Below the pieces are notes generated by a model, which was given only the letters and a program-made list of their open reading frames with translations, had not been told where the DNA came from and made no database searches. Shown here piece after piece: positions 1 through 7,702 of a stretch of DNA of 27,763 nt; within the stretch, counting starts at the first letter, position 1, and the number at the start of each line of letters is the position of its first letter. This stretch comes from a virus, in the IMG/VR virus record IMGVR_UViG_3300032087_001150, positions 1 to 27,763 of that record; one strand, 5' to 3'. A program made the translations under genes and the position numbers.

Positions 1-35
1 AACAAACGTAGTGTAACTTGTAAAAGGAGGGTGTT

Positions 36-860
36 ATGGCAACACCAACTATTGATACCTCCTTTATCGAGGAGTTTGAATCTGGCGTCCATATGGCGTA
101 CCAGCGTCAAGGCTCTAAGTTGCGTGGTACTATTCGTACAGCTAACGGTGTAAAGAATAAGACTACGTTTCAAAAAATCGGTAAAGGTTTTGCTACAACC
201 AAGGCTCGTCATGGTAATGTAGCACCCATGAATCTTGAGCATACAAATGTGTCCGTTACATTAGAGGACTATTTTGCAGGCGAATGGATTGATGACTTAG
301 ATCAGCTTCGCATTAACCACGATGAGATGTTGGTTGCCCAACAGTCTGGAGCATACGCTCTTGGTCGTAAGACTGATGAGCTTATTCTTGCAGCTATGGA
401 CACAACAACCAATAACCTCAACGAAACAACAAATGGCATTACATTGACTTGGGCGTTTAGCCTGATGGAAGCATTCGGTAATAACGATGTTCCTGATGAT
501 GGTCAGCGTTACTGTGTTGTTGGTTGGGAAAACTGGTCACAGTTGATGGACATTGACGAGTTCTCTCGTGCTGAGTATATCGGTACAGAAAACTTGCCTT
601 TCGCTAACTCAATCACTGCAAAGCAGTGGCTTGGCTTTACATGGTTTCCGTTCTCAGGGTTGGATTCAATCAATGGTGACGCAGACCGTAAGTGTTTTGC
701 TTGGCACATGTCATCAGTGGGTCATGCGATTGGCACAGATGTTTCATCAAACATGCAGTATCACAACGATAAAGATGCGTACTTTGTATTGAATAAGATG
801 CAGATGAACGCAACACTGATTGATGCGAATGCATGTTATGAACTGCAACTGAAGAAATAA
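36..860 (+). CDS. Major capsid protein
   Basis: 274 residues. Start chosen for the strong AAAGGAGGG ribosome binding site just upstream. The sequence reads like the short podovirus/siphovirus capsid family (Phage_capsid_2 type): an N-terminal helix-rich arm with YQRQGSKLR (about residues 23-31), a GRKTDELILAAMD segment (about 110-122) and a mixed alpha/beta remainder ending in LQLKK. It would polymerise into the icosahedral head. It is shorter than T7 gp10A (about 345 residues), so homology to T7 itself is distant. It is the first gene of the structural run and is followed 12 bases later by a small protein that may decorate the capsid. Family assignment is by eye; function is supported by position directly before the tail tubular genes. 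Confidence 0.85.
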   Translation: MATPTIDTSFIEEFESGVHMAYQRQGSKLRGTIRTANGVKNKTTFQKIGKGFATTKARHGNVAPMNLEHTNVSVTLEDYFAGEWIDDLDQLRINHDEMLVAQQSGAYALGRKTDELILAAMDTTTNNLNETTNGITLTWAFSLMEAFGNNDVPDDGQRYCVVGWENWSQLMDIDEFSRAEYIGTENLPFANSITAKQWLGFTWFPFSGLDSINGDADRKCFAWHMSSVGHAIGTDVSSNMQYHNDKDAYFVLNKMQMNATLIDANACYELQLKK

Positions 861-872
861 GGAGAGGTTCTA

Positions 873-1133
873 ATGGCACTCGTAAATGCAGACTTCACCT
901 TAGTCAATTATTCAGGTAACGGCTTTCACATTTGGCACTACAAATCAACAGCCGATAATCTGAACGCCATTGATACAGCTGGTTACTTCAACAACAAGTC
1001 CAGTGAAATCAATGTTGGCGATGTTATCTTTGTCAATGCCTCTAATGGTTTTGGTATTGCAACAGTTGTTTCAAACTCTGGCGGTGTGGTCGATACAGGC
1101 GACATTGTTAGCATGACAACAGATAGTCGCTAA
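873..1133 (+). CDS. Small beta-rich protein after the capsid gene, possible head decoration protein
   Basis: 86 residues, start preceded by AAGGAGAGG. The sequence is short, lacks charged clusters and is rich in V, G, N and T (for example INVGDVIFVNASNGFG and ATVVSNSGGVVDTGDIV), which suggests an all-beta fold. No signal peptide or membrane segment is seen. Position immediately after the major capsid gene and the beta-rich composition fit a head decoration or head-fibre protein. That role is inferred from context, because I do not recognise the family. Its stop codon TAA overlaps the next start (TAATG), so the two are likely translated in a coupled way. Confidence 0.6.
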   Translation: MALVNADFTLVNYSGNGFHIWHYKSTADNLNAIDTAGYFNNKSSEINVGDVIFVNASNGFGIATVVSNSGGVVDTGDIVSMTTDSR

Positions 1134-1264
1134 TGGCTAAAGCACCTACAAAGAAGGCGGCGGCGAAAGCTGCCCCTTCTACCACCAAGACCAAAGAGAA
1201 AACTGTCCGTGGCGGCAAAGTAACTTTTGGTAAGGGTGTAACTCTTGGAAAGGGAGTATCATGA
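1133..1264 (+). CDS. 43-residue Lys/Ala-rich basic protein
   Basis: A small ORF starting in the TAATG overlap with the preceding gene and ending in an ATGA overlap with the next. The N-terminal half (APTKKAAAKAAPSTTKTKEK) is a lysine/alanine/proline/threonine tract like a histone H1 tail. The second half has two similar units, GKVTFGKGV and TLGKGV. No known domain is recognised. The tight overlaps on both sides, typical of real genes in this phage, support it being translated. A nucleic-acid-binding or head-completion role is possible given its charge and its place between capsid and tail genes, but that is inference only. Confidence 0.6.
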   Translation: MAKAPTKKAAAKAAPSTTKTKEKTVRGGKVTFGKGVTLGKGVS

Positions 1265-1383
1265 AAACTTGTCCAACATGTCCGCATCCTAGCAAGTGTA
1301 AAGCTGCTGGTAAGTGTTTGCTTCATCCCAAGCACAATAAAAGCATGGGCAAAAAAAGCTCTGAAAGCAGGTACGGTAAGTAA
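1261..1383 (+). CDS. 40-residue cysteine-rich mini-protein
   Basis: Starts in ATGA overlap with the preceding gene (good AAAGGGAG upstream) and ends in TAATG overlap with the tail tubular gene. It carries C4-x2-C7, H9, C13, C19, H22 and H25 (CPTCPHPSKCKAAGKC then LLHPKH), a spacing able to bind one zinc ion, and a basic C-terminus. Not recognised as a named family. Both overlaps argue for a real gene rather than a chance ORF. A structural or metal-stabilised role within the head-tail region is conceivable, without direct evidence. Confidence 0.55.
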   Translation: MKTCPTCPHPSKCKAAGKCLLHPKHNKSMGKKSSESRYGK

Positions 1384-2003
1384 TGCCAACAACTCCATCA
1401 ACTGACATTGAGGTAGCTCAGAAAGCAATGGTTCTGATTGGATTGGAGCCATTGACTTCTTTTACAGACAACACAGATGAAGCACTTGTTGCCAATACAA
1501 TTTATGAAGATGTTGTTTCAGACTGCCTTGGTCAGCATACATGGAACTTTGCTACTGGTCAGAAAGAGTTAGCTAGACTTACTGATGTTCCTGTAGACAG
1601 ATGGGATGCAGCATATGCTTTGCCTACAAGCCCACCAGTTATACAAGTACAAACAATAACTATAGACGATGCACCACAGCCATACGACATCTATGAGCGT
1701 TACATTTACATTAATGCTCAAGTAGAAGATGATGTTGTTTTGAACTATGTGTTTAGACCAGAGACTCAATATTGGCCTCCAACATTTACTATGTGGGTTA
1801 TATTTAGACTTGCATCTGTTTTGGCTTTGTCAGTAACTCGTAAAGCAGATGTAGCCCAGTCATATACACAGCTTGCAGAAGCTCAGTTTAGACGAGCCAA
1901 AGCAAGAGATTCACAACAGGTAACGACACAAGGTCTAAGGCTCAATAGATTTAGCAGAGCCAGACTTGGTAATGGTATATTTCAAAACATAGAAGGCACA
2001 TAA
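1383..2003 (+). CDS. Tail tubular protein A-like (T7 gp11-type adaptor)
   Basis: 206 residues, close to the 196 of T7 gp11. It begins with a helical segment (IEVAQKAMVLIGLEPLTSF, about residues 9-27) and continues with CLGQHTWNFATGQKELARL (about 49-67). The pattern of a short gene number/VxxxL start followed by W-x-FA is characteristic of the podovirus gp11/gp4-type head-to-tail adaptor. The C-terminal half is helical and basic (FRRAKARDS, LRLNRFSRARLGN). It forms the ring between portal and tail nozzle. The next but one gene is the matching tail tubular protein B-like protein, as in T7-like phages. Assignment is by pattern and order. Confidence 0.85.
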   Translation: MPTTPSTDIEVAQKAMVLIGLEPLTSFTDNTDEALVANTIYEDVVSDCLGQHTWNFATGQKELARLTDVPVDRWDAAYALPTSPPVIQVQTITIDDAPQPYDIYERYIYINAQVEDDVVLNYVFRPETQYWPPTFTMWVIFRLASVLALSVTRKADVAQSYTQLAEAQFRRAKARDSQQVTTQGLRLNRFSRARLGNGIFQNIEGT

Positions 2004-2278
2004 TGTTTGATGATCCAGTAACACGTTCTTACAAAAAGAAAATGAGAAAATTAGACAAAATGGACCTTGATAAAATCAAGCCTGTAAGTGAAGGACATAG
2101 AAAAGATATTGAATTTATGAAAAGAGTTCAGGCCAGAAGAATTGCGAAAAGAATGGGTGTTGCAAGGCTTGTAAATCCTATTGCTGGTGCGGTAGGTGCA
2201 ATTTTTACTCCTAAACCAGCAGGACAGGGTTCTGCTCTTTATGGTCCCGGCTCAGATAAAAAGAAAAGAAACAGATGA
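2003..2278 (+). CDS. Small basic protein between the tail tubular genes
   Basis: 91 residues starting at the TAATG overlap and followed immediately by the next gene (TGAATG). About a third of the residues are K or R in the first 55 positions (for example SYKKKMRKLDKMDLDK), then a small hydrophobic stretch (VNPIAGAVGAIFTP, about residues 57-70) and a basic KKKRNR tail. No known domain recognised. Its place between the two tail tubular proteins suggests a virion or assembly role, perhaps binding DNA or sealing the connector, but this is only positional inference. Confidence 0.6.
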   Translation: MFDDPVTRSYKKKMRKLDKMDLDKIKPVSEGHRKDIEFMKRVQARRIAKRMGVARLVNPIAGAVGAIFTPKPAGQGSALYGPGSDKKKRNR

Positions 2279-4207
2279 ATGGCACTACTTCGTCAGTTTT
2301 ACACCAACTTTACGTCAGGAGAGCTAACACCCTTACTGTCTTCGAGGGTTGACTCCAACGCATATAAAAACGGAACCAAGAAGCTCCGTAACTTTCGCAT
2401 GCTATCTCAGGGTGGTATAAGACGCAGAGGTGGCTTTCGTTATTTACAAACTTTAACGAATACAGCTTATCAGTCTGAAGCTTACATCTATGATGAGGAT
2501 GAAGCTTACATATTGCTGTTTTCTAATACAAAGCTAGAGGTTATAGATATTACTGCCCCAACAGTAATCACCCAGACCATTACATCTTGCCCTTGGACAA
2601 CTGCCATGATTGGTGAGTTAAAGGTTTCTCAGTCTGGAGATACAATGGTTGTTGTTCACCCAGACATGGCAATGCAAAGGCTTACTCGTACAGCAGTAGA
2701 TACATTTTCTCGTACAGACTATGCTTTTGATACATCTAATAATTTTATTCATCAGCCTTTTTATAAATTTGCTGACCCAGCAGTTACTCTCACGCCATCC
2801 AACAACTCTGCTGGCAATCAAACAATTACAGCAAGTGCGGCAATTTTTTCATCTGATTGGGTTGGTGAAGAAATTGAATTTATAGATTCTAGTAATGTAA
2901 TTCACCACATTACTGTAGTTGCTTATCTTACAACCACAACAATAACTGGAAATTTTGATACCGCTCCTGCAAATACAACCTCTAGAACAACTTGGAAAGA
3001 AGCTGTATTTTCAAGCAGACACGGATATGCTCGTGCAGTAACATTCCATGACCAGCGTTTAATATTTGGTGGTTCAAAAGATTTACCCAATCATTTGTTT
3101 ATGTCTAAAGCTGGTGAGTTTTTTAACTTTGATGTTGGTACTGGATTAGATGATGAGTCTATACAAGTTCAAATAGCTGAAAATCAAATATCAGAAATTA
3201 AGTCTTTGGCTTCATTTAGACATTTGGTTATCTTTACATCTGAGCAAGAATTATATGTACCTACATCAGAAAACAGACCGCTTACTCCATCAACTATTGC
3301 TATTAAGAAACAAACTTCTTACGGCAGTGGTGAGGTTGTTCCTTCTGATTTTGATGGTGCCTTGGTGTTTCTTACCAAGTCTAAAGGTGCAGTTAGAGAG
3401 TTTGTCTATTCTGATGTAAGCCAAGCTTATAATGCTGATGCATTAACTTTGTTATCTCCACACTTAATTGGTATTCCATCGCAAATGGTTTCTCAGCGTG
3501 AAGCGCAAGACCAAGTAGAAGCTTATCTTTATCTTGTAAATAGCGATGGCAAAATGCCTGTATTTATGTCTATTCGCAAAGAGCAATTACAAGGATGGTG
3601 TGAGTGGTCAACCCAAGGCAACTTCAAGAACTTAGTCAACGTAAACAGACAGGTCTATTCTATAGTTGAAAGAACTATCAATAGCGCAACTGTTACAACT
3701 CTTGAGTTGTTAGATAACGAATATCATACAGATGCAGCATCTAAGCAAACTGGTTCAGCAACAAAAAACTGGACAGTCGCTCATTTGCCTAACACTGAAG
3801 TTGTTGTTAAGTCTGGTAATTATTCTTTGGGGACTTACACAACAAATGGCAGTGGACAGCTTACACTTACTGATGCTGTAACCAGCGTTGAGATAGGTCT
3901 TAACTACACACCAGAGCTAACGACACTACCTCCTGAGTTTCAACTGCAAGATGGTATATCTGTAGGTCAGAAACGCAGAGTTGTTCGTGCTGTTTTAGAC
4001 CTCAATGAAACTCTTGATGTTAAGACCAAAGGCACAAGCATTCTTATTAGACGAGTTACAGATGACTTTTCTCTTGAGCCAACACCAATTACTGAACGCA
4101 AGGAAGTGTATTTACTGGGTTGGGGTAAAGAAGGTACAGTGACAATAACACAAGACCAGCCATTGCCACTCACAATCAATGGCCTATTGCTAGAGGTAGA
4201 AGTTTAA
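2279..4207 (+). CDS. Tail tubular protein B-like nozzle / stabilisation protein
   Basis: 642 residues (T7 gp12 is about 794). The N-terminus NFTSGELTPLLSSRVDSNAY followed by GTKKLRNFRMLSQGGIRRRGG (residues 10-52) is the hallmark opening of the podovirus nozzle family: it packs the first strand, then the QGG-xxRRxG motif. Most of the remainder is beta-rich, consistent with beta-propeller and beta-sandwich domains. It forms the tubular tail below the adaptor ring. It sits directly after the gp11-like gene and its accessory, and its stop overlaps the following ATG (TTTAATGG). Recognition rests on the N-terminal motif and on order; the C-terminal half was not matched to a domain. Confidence 0.85.
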   Translation: MALLRQFYTNFTSGELTPLLSSRVDSNAYKNGTKKLRNFRMLSQGGIRRRGGFRYLQTLTNTAYQSEAYIYDEDEAYILLFSNTKLEVIDITAPTVITQTITSCPWTTAMIGELKVSQSGDTMVVVHPDMAMQRLTRTAVDTFSRTDYAFDTSNNFIHQPFYKFADPAVTLTPSNNSAGNQTITASAAIFSSDWVGEEIEFIDSSNVIHHITVVAYLTTTTITGNFDTAPANTTSRTTWKEAVFSSRHGYARAVTFHDQRLIFGGSKDLPNHLFMSKAGEFFNFDVGTGLDDESIQVQIAENQISEIKSLASFRHLVIFTSEQELYVPTSENRPLTPSTIAIKKQTSYGSGEVVPSDFDGALVFLTKSKGAVREFVYSDVSQAYNADALTLLSPHLIGIPSQMVSQREAQDQVEAYLYLVNSDGKMPVFMSIRKEQLQGWCEWSTQGNFKNLVNVNRQVYSIVERTINSATVTTLELLDNEYHTDAASKQTGSATKNWTVAHLPNTEVVVKSGNYSLGTYTTNGSGQLTLTDAVTSVEIGLNYTPELTTLPPEFQLQDGISVGQKRRVVRAVLDLNETLDVKTKGTSILIRRVTDDFSLEPTPITERKEVYLLGWGKEGTVTITQDQPLPLTINGLLLEVEV

Positions 4208-4641
4208 TGGGAGTTGGATTTCAAATTGCAGCGGTTGGTTTAACTTTAGCTGGTGCTTCACAGGCTAAAGCTGCTTATAAAATGGAAGAAGAAGCCTATA
4301 AAGAAAAGGCTGAACTTGCCAAATTACAAGCTGATCAAGATGAGATAGCAAGAAACAATCAGCTAAGAATGCAACTTGCAGCTCTTGGAACTTCTGCTTC
4401 TGCAAGAGGTATTGAAGGTGGCCCCACAAGCGCAAGTATTTCTGCTGCTGAGGGGAGAGAAAAAGACATAGCAAAAAGAGATATAGCCAATATCAAACTA
4501 ATGGGAATGACTACAAGAAGAAATTATCAAATAAGTGCTGCTGGATCAAAAGCTGCTGGCAAAGCGGCTTATTTAGGTAGTTCAGCGCAAGGTGCTGGTA
4601 TGGCTTATTCTATAGGTCAAGGTGTAGGTAAGGGTCAATAA
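4207..4641 (+). CDS. Internal virion protein, gp14-like
   Basis: 144 residues (T7 gp14 is 196). A small hydrophobic N-terminus (VGFQIAAVGLTLAGA, residues 3-17) leads into a long Ala/Glu/Lys/Gln-rich helix (about 20-65), then a GTSASARGIEGGPTSAS linker and a second helix with glycine- and alanine-rich tail. This layout, and its place just before two very large internal core proteins, matches the smallest of the three ejection proteins, which would form a channel in the outer membrane at infection. GTSxxARGIExxGxS-type text is common in gp14-like proteins. Assignment is good on context, moderate on sequence alone. Confidence 0.75.
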   Translation: MGVGFQIAAVGLTLAGASQAKAAYKMEEEAYKEKAELAKLQADQDEIARNNQLRMQLAALGTSASARGIEGGPTSASISAAEGREKDIAKRDIANIKLMGMTTRRNYQISAAGSKAAGKAAYLGSSAQGAGMAYSIGQGVGKGQ

Positions 4642-4642
4642 T

Positions 4643-7600
4643 ATGTCTTTTAAGCCAACTCAAGGTAGAGGTGTTCGTTTGCAGCTTGGCAATATACCAA
4701 ACTTGTCTGGCTTCAAGCAAGCTGCTAATCAGCTAAGTCAATTAGGTCAACTTGCTTATAATATTGGTTTAGATGACAGGAAACGTCAGTATAACGATGC
4801 TATTCTTCAAGCTGAGATAGATGGTAAAACTGCTGGCGTTAAATACGAAACCAATGAAAAAGGTGAGCGTGTTTTAGTTCCTCTTACTAATTTAGATTAT
4901 AGTAAAGCCGCAGAGTTATTTTCTGAAAGTGAACGTAAAGACGTTCTTAAGGCTTTTAGGGAAGCTGCTGTTGGGACTTATGTTACTGCTAAAAAGTTAG
5001 ATATAGAATCACAAGCTGAACAAGCATTAATTAAATCTCCTGCTGATCCAGACCAAATAAGAGGCGAAAAGTCTGGTGTGTTTAAAAGCTTAGAGAGTCT
5101 TGATGATGAGATTCGTGTTGCTTTATCTCCCATTGTTGAAAATTATTTTACTAGAGCTGAAAACAGAGCTTTTGCACAGCAACAGCAAAACGCAAAAGAC
5201 TATGCTTTAGATGTAAATAAAAAGTCATTTAACAGTTTAAATGCTGAATTAAGCGTTCTTCTTAATAAAGCTGATTTAACGGATGATGGTGTTAATGAAA
5301 GAATAGAGGAAATTCTACAAGAACAAGACCAAGTTATTAAACGCTTAGGTCTTAACGGTATGTCTGAACAAGAACTTGAATCACTTCAAGATAGCAGAGA
5401 TACATATCTTTTTTTAGAAGCTTCGAATTCACATATTGAAAGACACTATGCCATAAATGGTGACTATTCAAAATCATTAGAAGAGATTGATAAATATAGA
5501 AAAAATCTATTAGCCGCAGGAAATGTTGATGCAGAAACCATAACTGCAAGCATGGAGTCTAGGCTAAAAACATTACATGGAATCCAGCAAAATGCAGACA
5601 AAGAAGAGTCTGCTAGACAAACTAAAGTTTATGAACAAGCATTATTGGATTTAGTTCTTCGTAAGCCAATAACTATTAAAGATATTCAAAATATGGATAT
5701 TGATGATGGTCAAAAATATAATCTTTTGACTTCATTACAAAGCATTCAAAACACAGATCAAAATGCAAGAGAAGCATTGGCTACAGAAAGTAAAAATCTT
5801 TATAAACAAAACTTTAATAGGCTTATGATTCCATTTAAAGATGAATTTGGAGATGCATCAGCTCGTCAAAGAAATGCTCCTTTAATAGAGCAGATGTATA
5901 TTGATGGGAAAATAGACCCTACTCAGTATAGTAGTTATATTGCTGAGCGTAATACTATATTTAAAAAGCAAGTTAAAACAGCAGCTCAGATTGGAAGAGC
6001 AGAGATAGAAGCTCAAATGTCTGCTAGTTCTGGTTATGCTATTCGTCCACAGGCATTTGTTGATGCCACTGCTGACCTTATAGAAAAAGGAATTGTAGGT
6101 GATTTAGAAGGTCAAATAAGTATATCTGCTTGGCAAAAGAAAATAGAGACTTACAGGAAATCCTACAAGACTTATCATGAGAAGATAAAAAAAGAAGCTT
6201 CTGCAGTAAGTCGTGTTAGAAACTCAGACAATCCTAGTCAATCGGATTTTGAAGTTGTAGCTAAACTTGCTCCTCAGTTACAAGCAGATGAACTTGGTCA
6301 AACACTTAATCATCAAGACCCCTCAATAAGAGAAAGTAATATTCAACAAGCTGTTGAGTTTACTCTTAGTTATAATGCTCTGCATCCTGAAGTTGCTGAT
6401 CAACTTAAAGGGTTAAACGGAATCCAGGATGAAGAAACATTTAACAATAAAATGCAAACATTCAATTTAATTGTAGATTCTATAGCACAAAACGATGAAT
6501 TAGGCGTTGGTTATATGAATGTAATGAAAATTATGAAAGACCAAGGAATTGATGTTACTTCTTTTGAAGTAGCAAGAATTTTTGGTTTTAGAAAATGGAA
6601 TGAAGCACAATCAACTTCAGTTACTGTAAATCCAGACAGAATACTTACTGGTTTATCTTCTCAATATCGAGATTTAGAAACAGCTATAGTGGCTAATTGG
6701 TCTGATTCAACTCAAGGAAGTGGTTGGGGAGATATGATAATTAACTCCTTTGTCCCATTTTACGATACATCTGATGTTGAAGTATTGAAAATGATAGATG
6801 ACATCAAATCAAATGTTCCTGATGAACTTTTTATTAATGGTGATGTAGGTGACGCATATATTGGTGATGAGCGTTTACTTCGTGCGATTAGTCTTGGTGT
6901 TCAACAACAGTTTGCTAGTAAAGCAATCCCAGTAAATGATGAAGGTTTGAAAATAGCAATAAGAGGTGCTTTGTATAATATTGCAGATACAGTAGGTATT
7001 ACTGTTGACTCTCAAGGCACTCCTAATTGGACTGTAAATTCTTGGTATACAGAAGCTGCAAAAAGCATTGGTGATGCTAAAGATATTATTCCAGAAGGTT
7101 TATATAGCGATGATGTTGGCCCTGTAGCTGGTGCGGTATTCTCAGACATTAAAGCCAAGTTTATGGCCAGTAATATTCAAAATGACAAAGCAAGGGAACT
7201 TTTAAATGATGACGGAGTTGTCTACTTAGCCCCTAATCCTACTGTTGGGAAAGCACAAACATATAGGGTAATGGTTCGTGACCCAGATGACCCTTATATA
7301 GTAGAAACATTATTTCCTAGTTACAGGTATGAGTATCATAGCAGTTTACAAAGTCCTGCATTTCTTGCTGCAAATGAAAGAGTAAAGAATGCATCTATTA
7401 GAAACATTATAAGTAACTTTCCAATTATAGGAAATTACTTCAATGCAAAGTTCATAAGGTCAGAGCTTCTTGACCTTACAGAAGATTTAAACAGTAGGTC
7501 ATTTACTGAAAAGTTTGCTGGTTTTATTTTAGAAATTGCTCAAACATTTGATGAAGATGTTGAGGATTTAACTGTTCAAGATTTAATTGAGATTAATCAA

Positions 7601-7702
7601 CTTAAGATAGATGCAGCAGATGTTGCTGTTTTAAGAGATTACCTTGAAGGTAATTTTAACAATGAAGAATACTTAGAAAGATTGGAAAAGCTTTATGAGT
7701 AA
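4643..7702 (+). CDS. Internal virion protein, gp15-like core protein
   Basis: 1019 residues (T7 gp15 is 747). It begins FKPTQGRGVRLQLGNIPNLSG, a basic and proline-containing opening often seen in podovirus internal core proteins, then becomes almost entirely helical with many charged and Gln-rich stretches (for example about residues 170-260). No enzyme motif or membrane segment is visible. It is expected to build the internal core stacked on the portal and then the periplasmic tube during DNA ejection. It is flanked by the gp14-like and gp16-like genes and overlaps the latter by 8 bases (ATGAGTAA). Function rests mainly on position, size and helical composition. Confidence 0.75.
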   Translation: MSFKPTQGRGVRLQLGNIPNLSGFKQAANQLSQLGQLAYNIGLDDRKRQYNDAILQAEIDGKTAGVKYETNEKGERVLVPLTNLDYSKAAELFSESERKDVLKAFREAAVGTYVTAKKLDIESQAEQALIKSPADPDQIRGEKSGVFKSLESLDDEIRVALSPIVENYFTRAENRAFAQQQQNAKDYALDVNKKSFNSLNAELSVLLNKADLTDDGVNERIEEILQEQDQVIKRLGLNGMSEQELESLQDSRDTYLFLEASNSHIERHYAINGDYSKSLEEIDKYRKNLLAAGNVDAETITASMESRLKTLHGIQQNADKEESARQTKVYEQALLDLVLRKPITIKDIQNMDIDDGQKYNLLTSLQSIQNTDQNAREALATESKNLYKQNFNRLMIPFKDEFGDASARQRNAPLIEQMYIDGKIDPTQYSSYIAERNTIFKKQVKTAAQIGRAEIEAQMSASSGYAIRPQAFVDATADLIEKGIVGDLEGQISISAWQKKIETYRKSYKTYHEKIKKEASAVSRVRNSDNPSQSDFEVVAKLAPQLQADELGQTLNHQDPSIRESNIQQAVEFTLSYNALHPEVADQLKGLNGIQDEETFNNKMQTFNLIVDSIAQNDELGVGYMNVMKIMKDQGIDVTSFEVARIFGFRKWNEAQSTSVTVNPDRILTGLSSQYRDLETAIVANWSDSTQGSGWGDMIINSFVPFYDTSDVEVLKMIDDIKSNVPDELFINGDVGDAYIGDERLLRAISLGVQQQFASKAIPVNDEGLKIAIRGALYNIADTVGITVDSQGTPNWTVNSWYTEAAKSIGDAKDIIPEGLYSDDVGPVAGAVFSDIKAKFMASNIQNDKARELLNDDGVVYLAPNPTVGKAQTYRVMVRDPDDPYIVETLFPSYRYEYHSSLQSPAFLAANERVKNASIRNIISNFPIIGNYFNAKFIRSELLDLTEDLNSRSFTEKFAGFILEIAQTFDEDVEDLTVQDLIEINQLKIDAADVAVLRDYLEGNFNNEEYLERLEKLYE

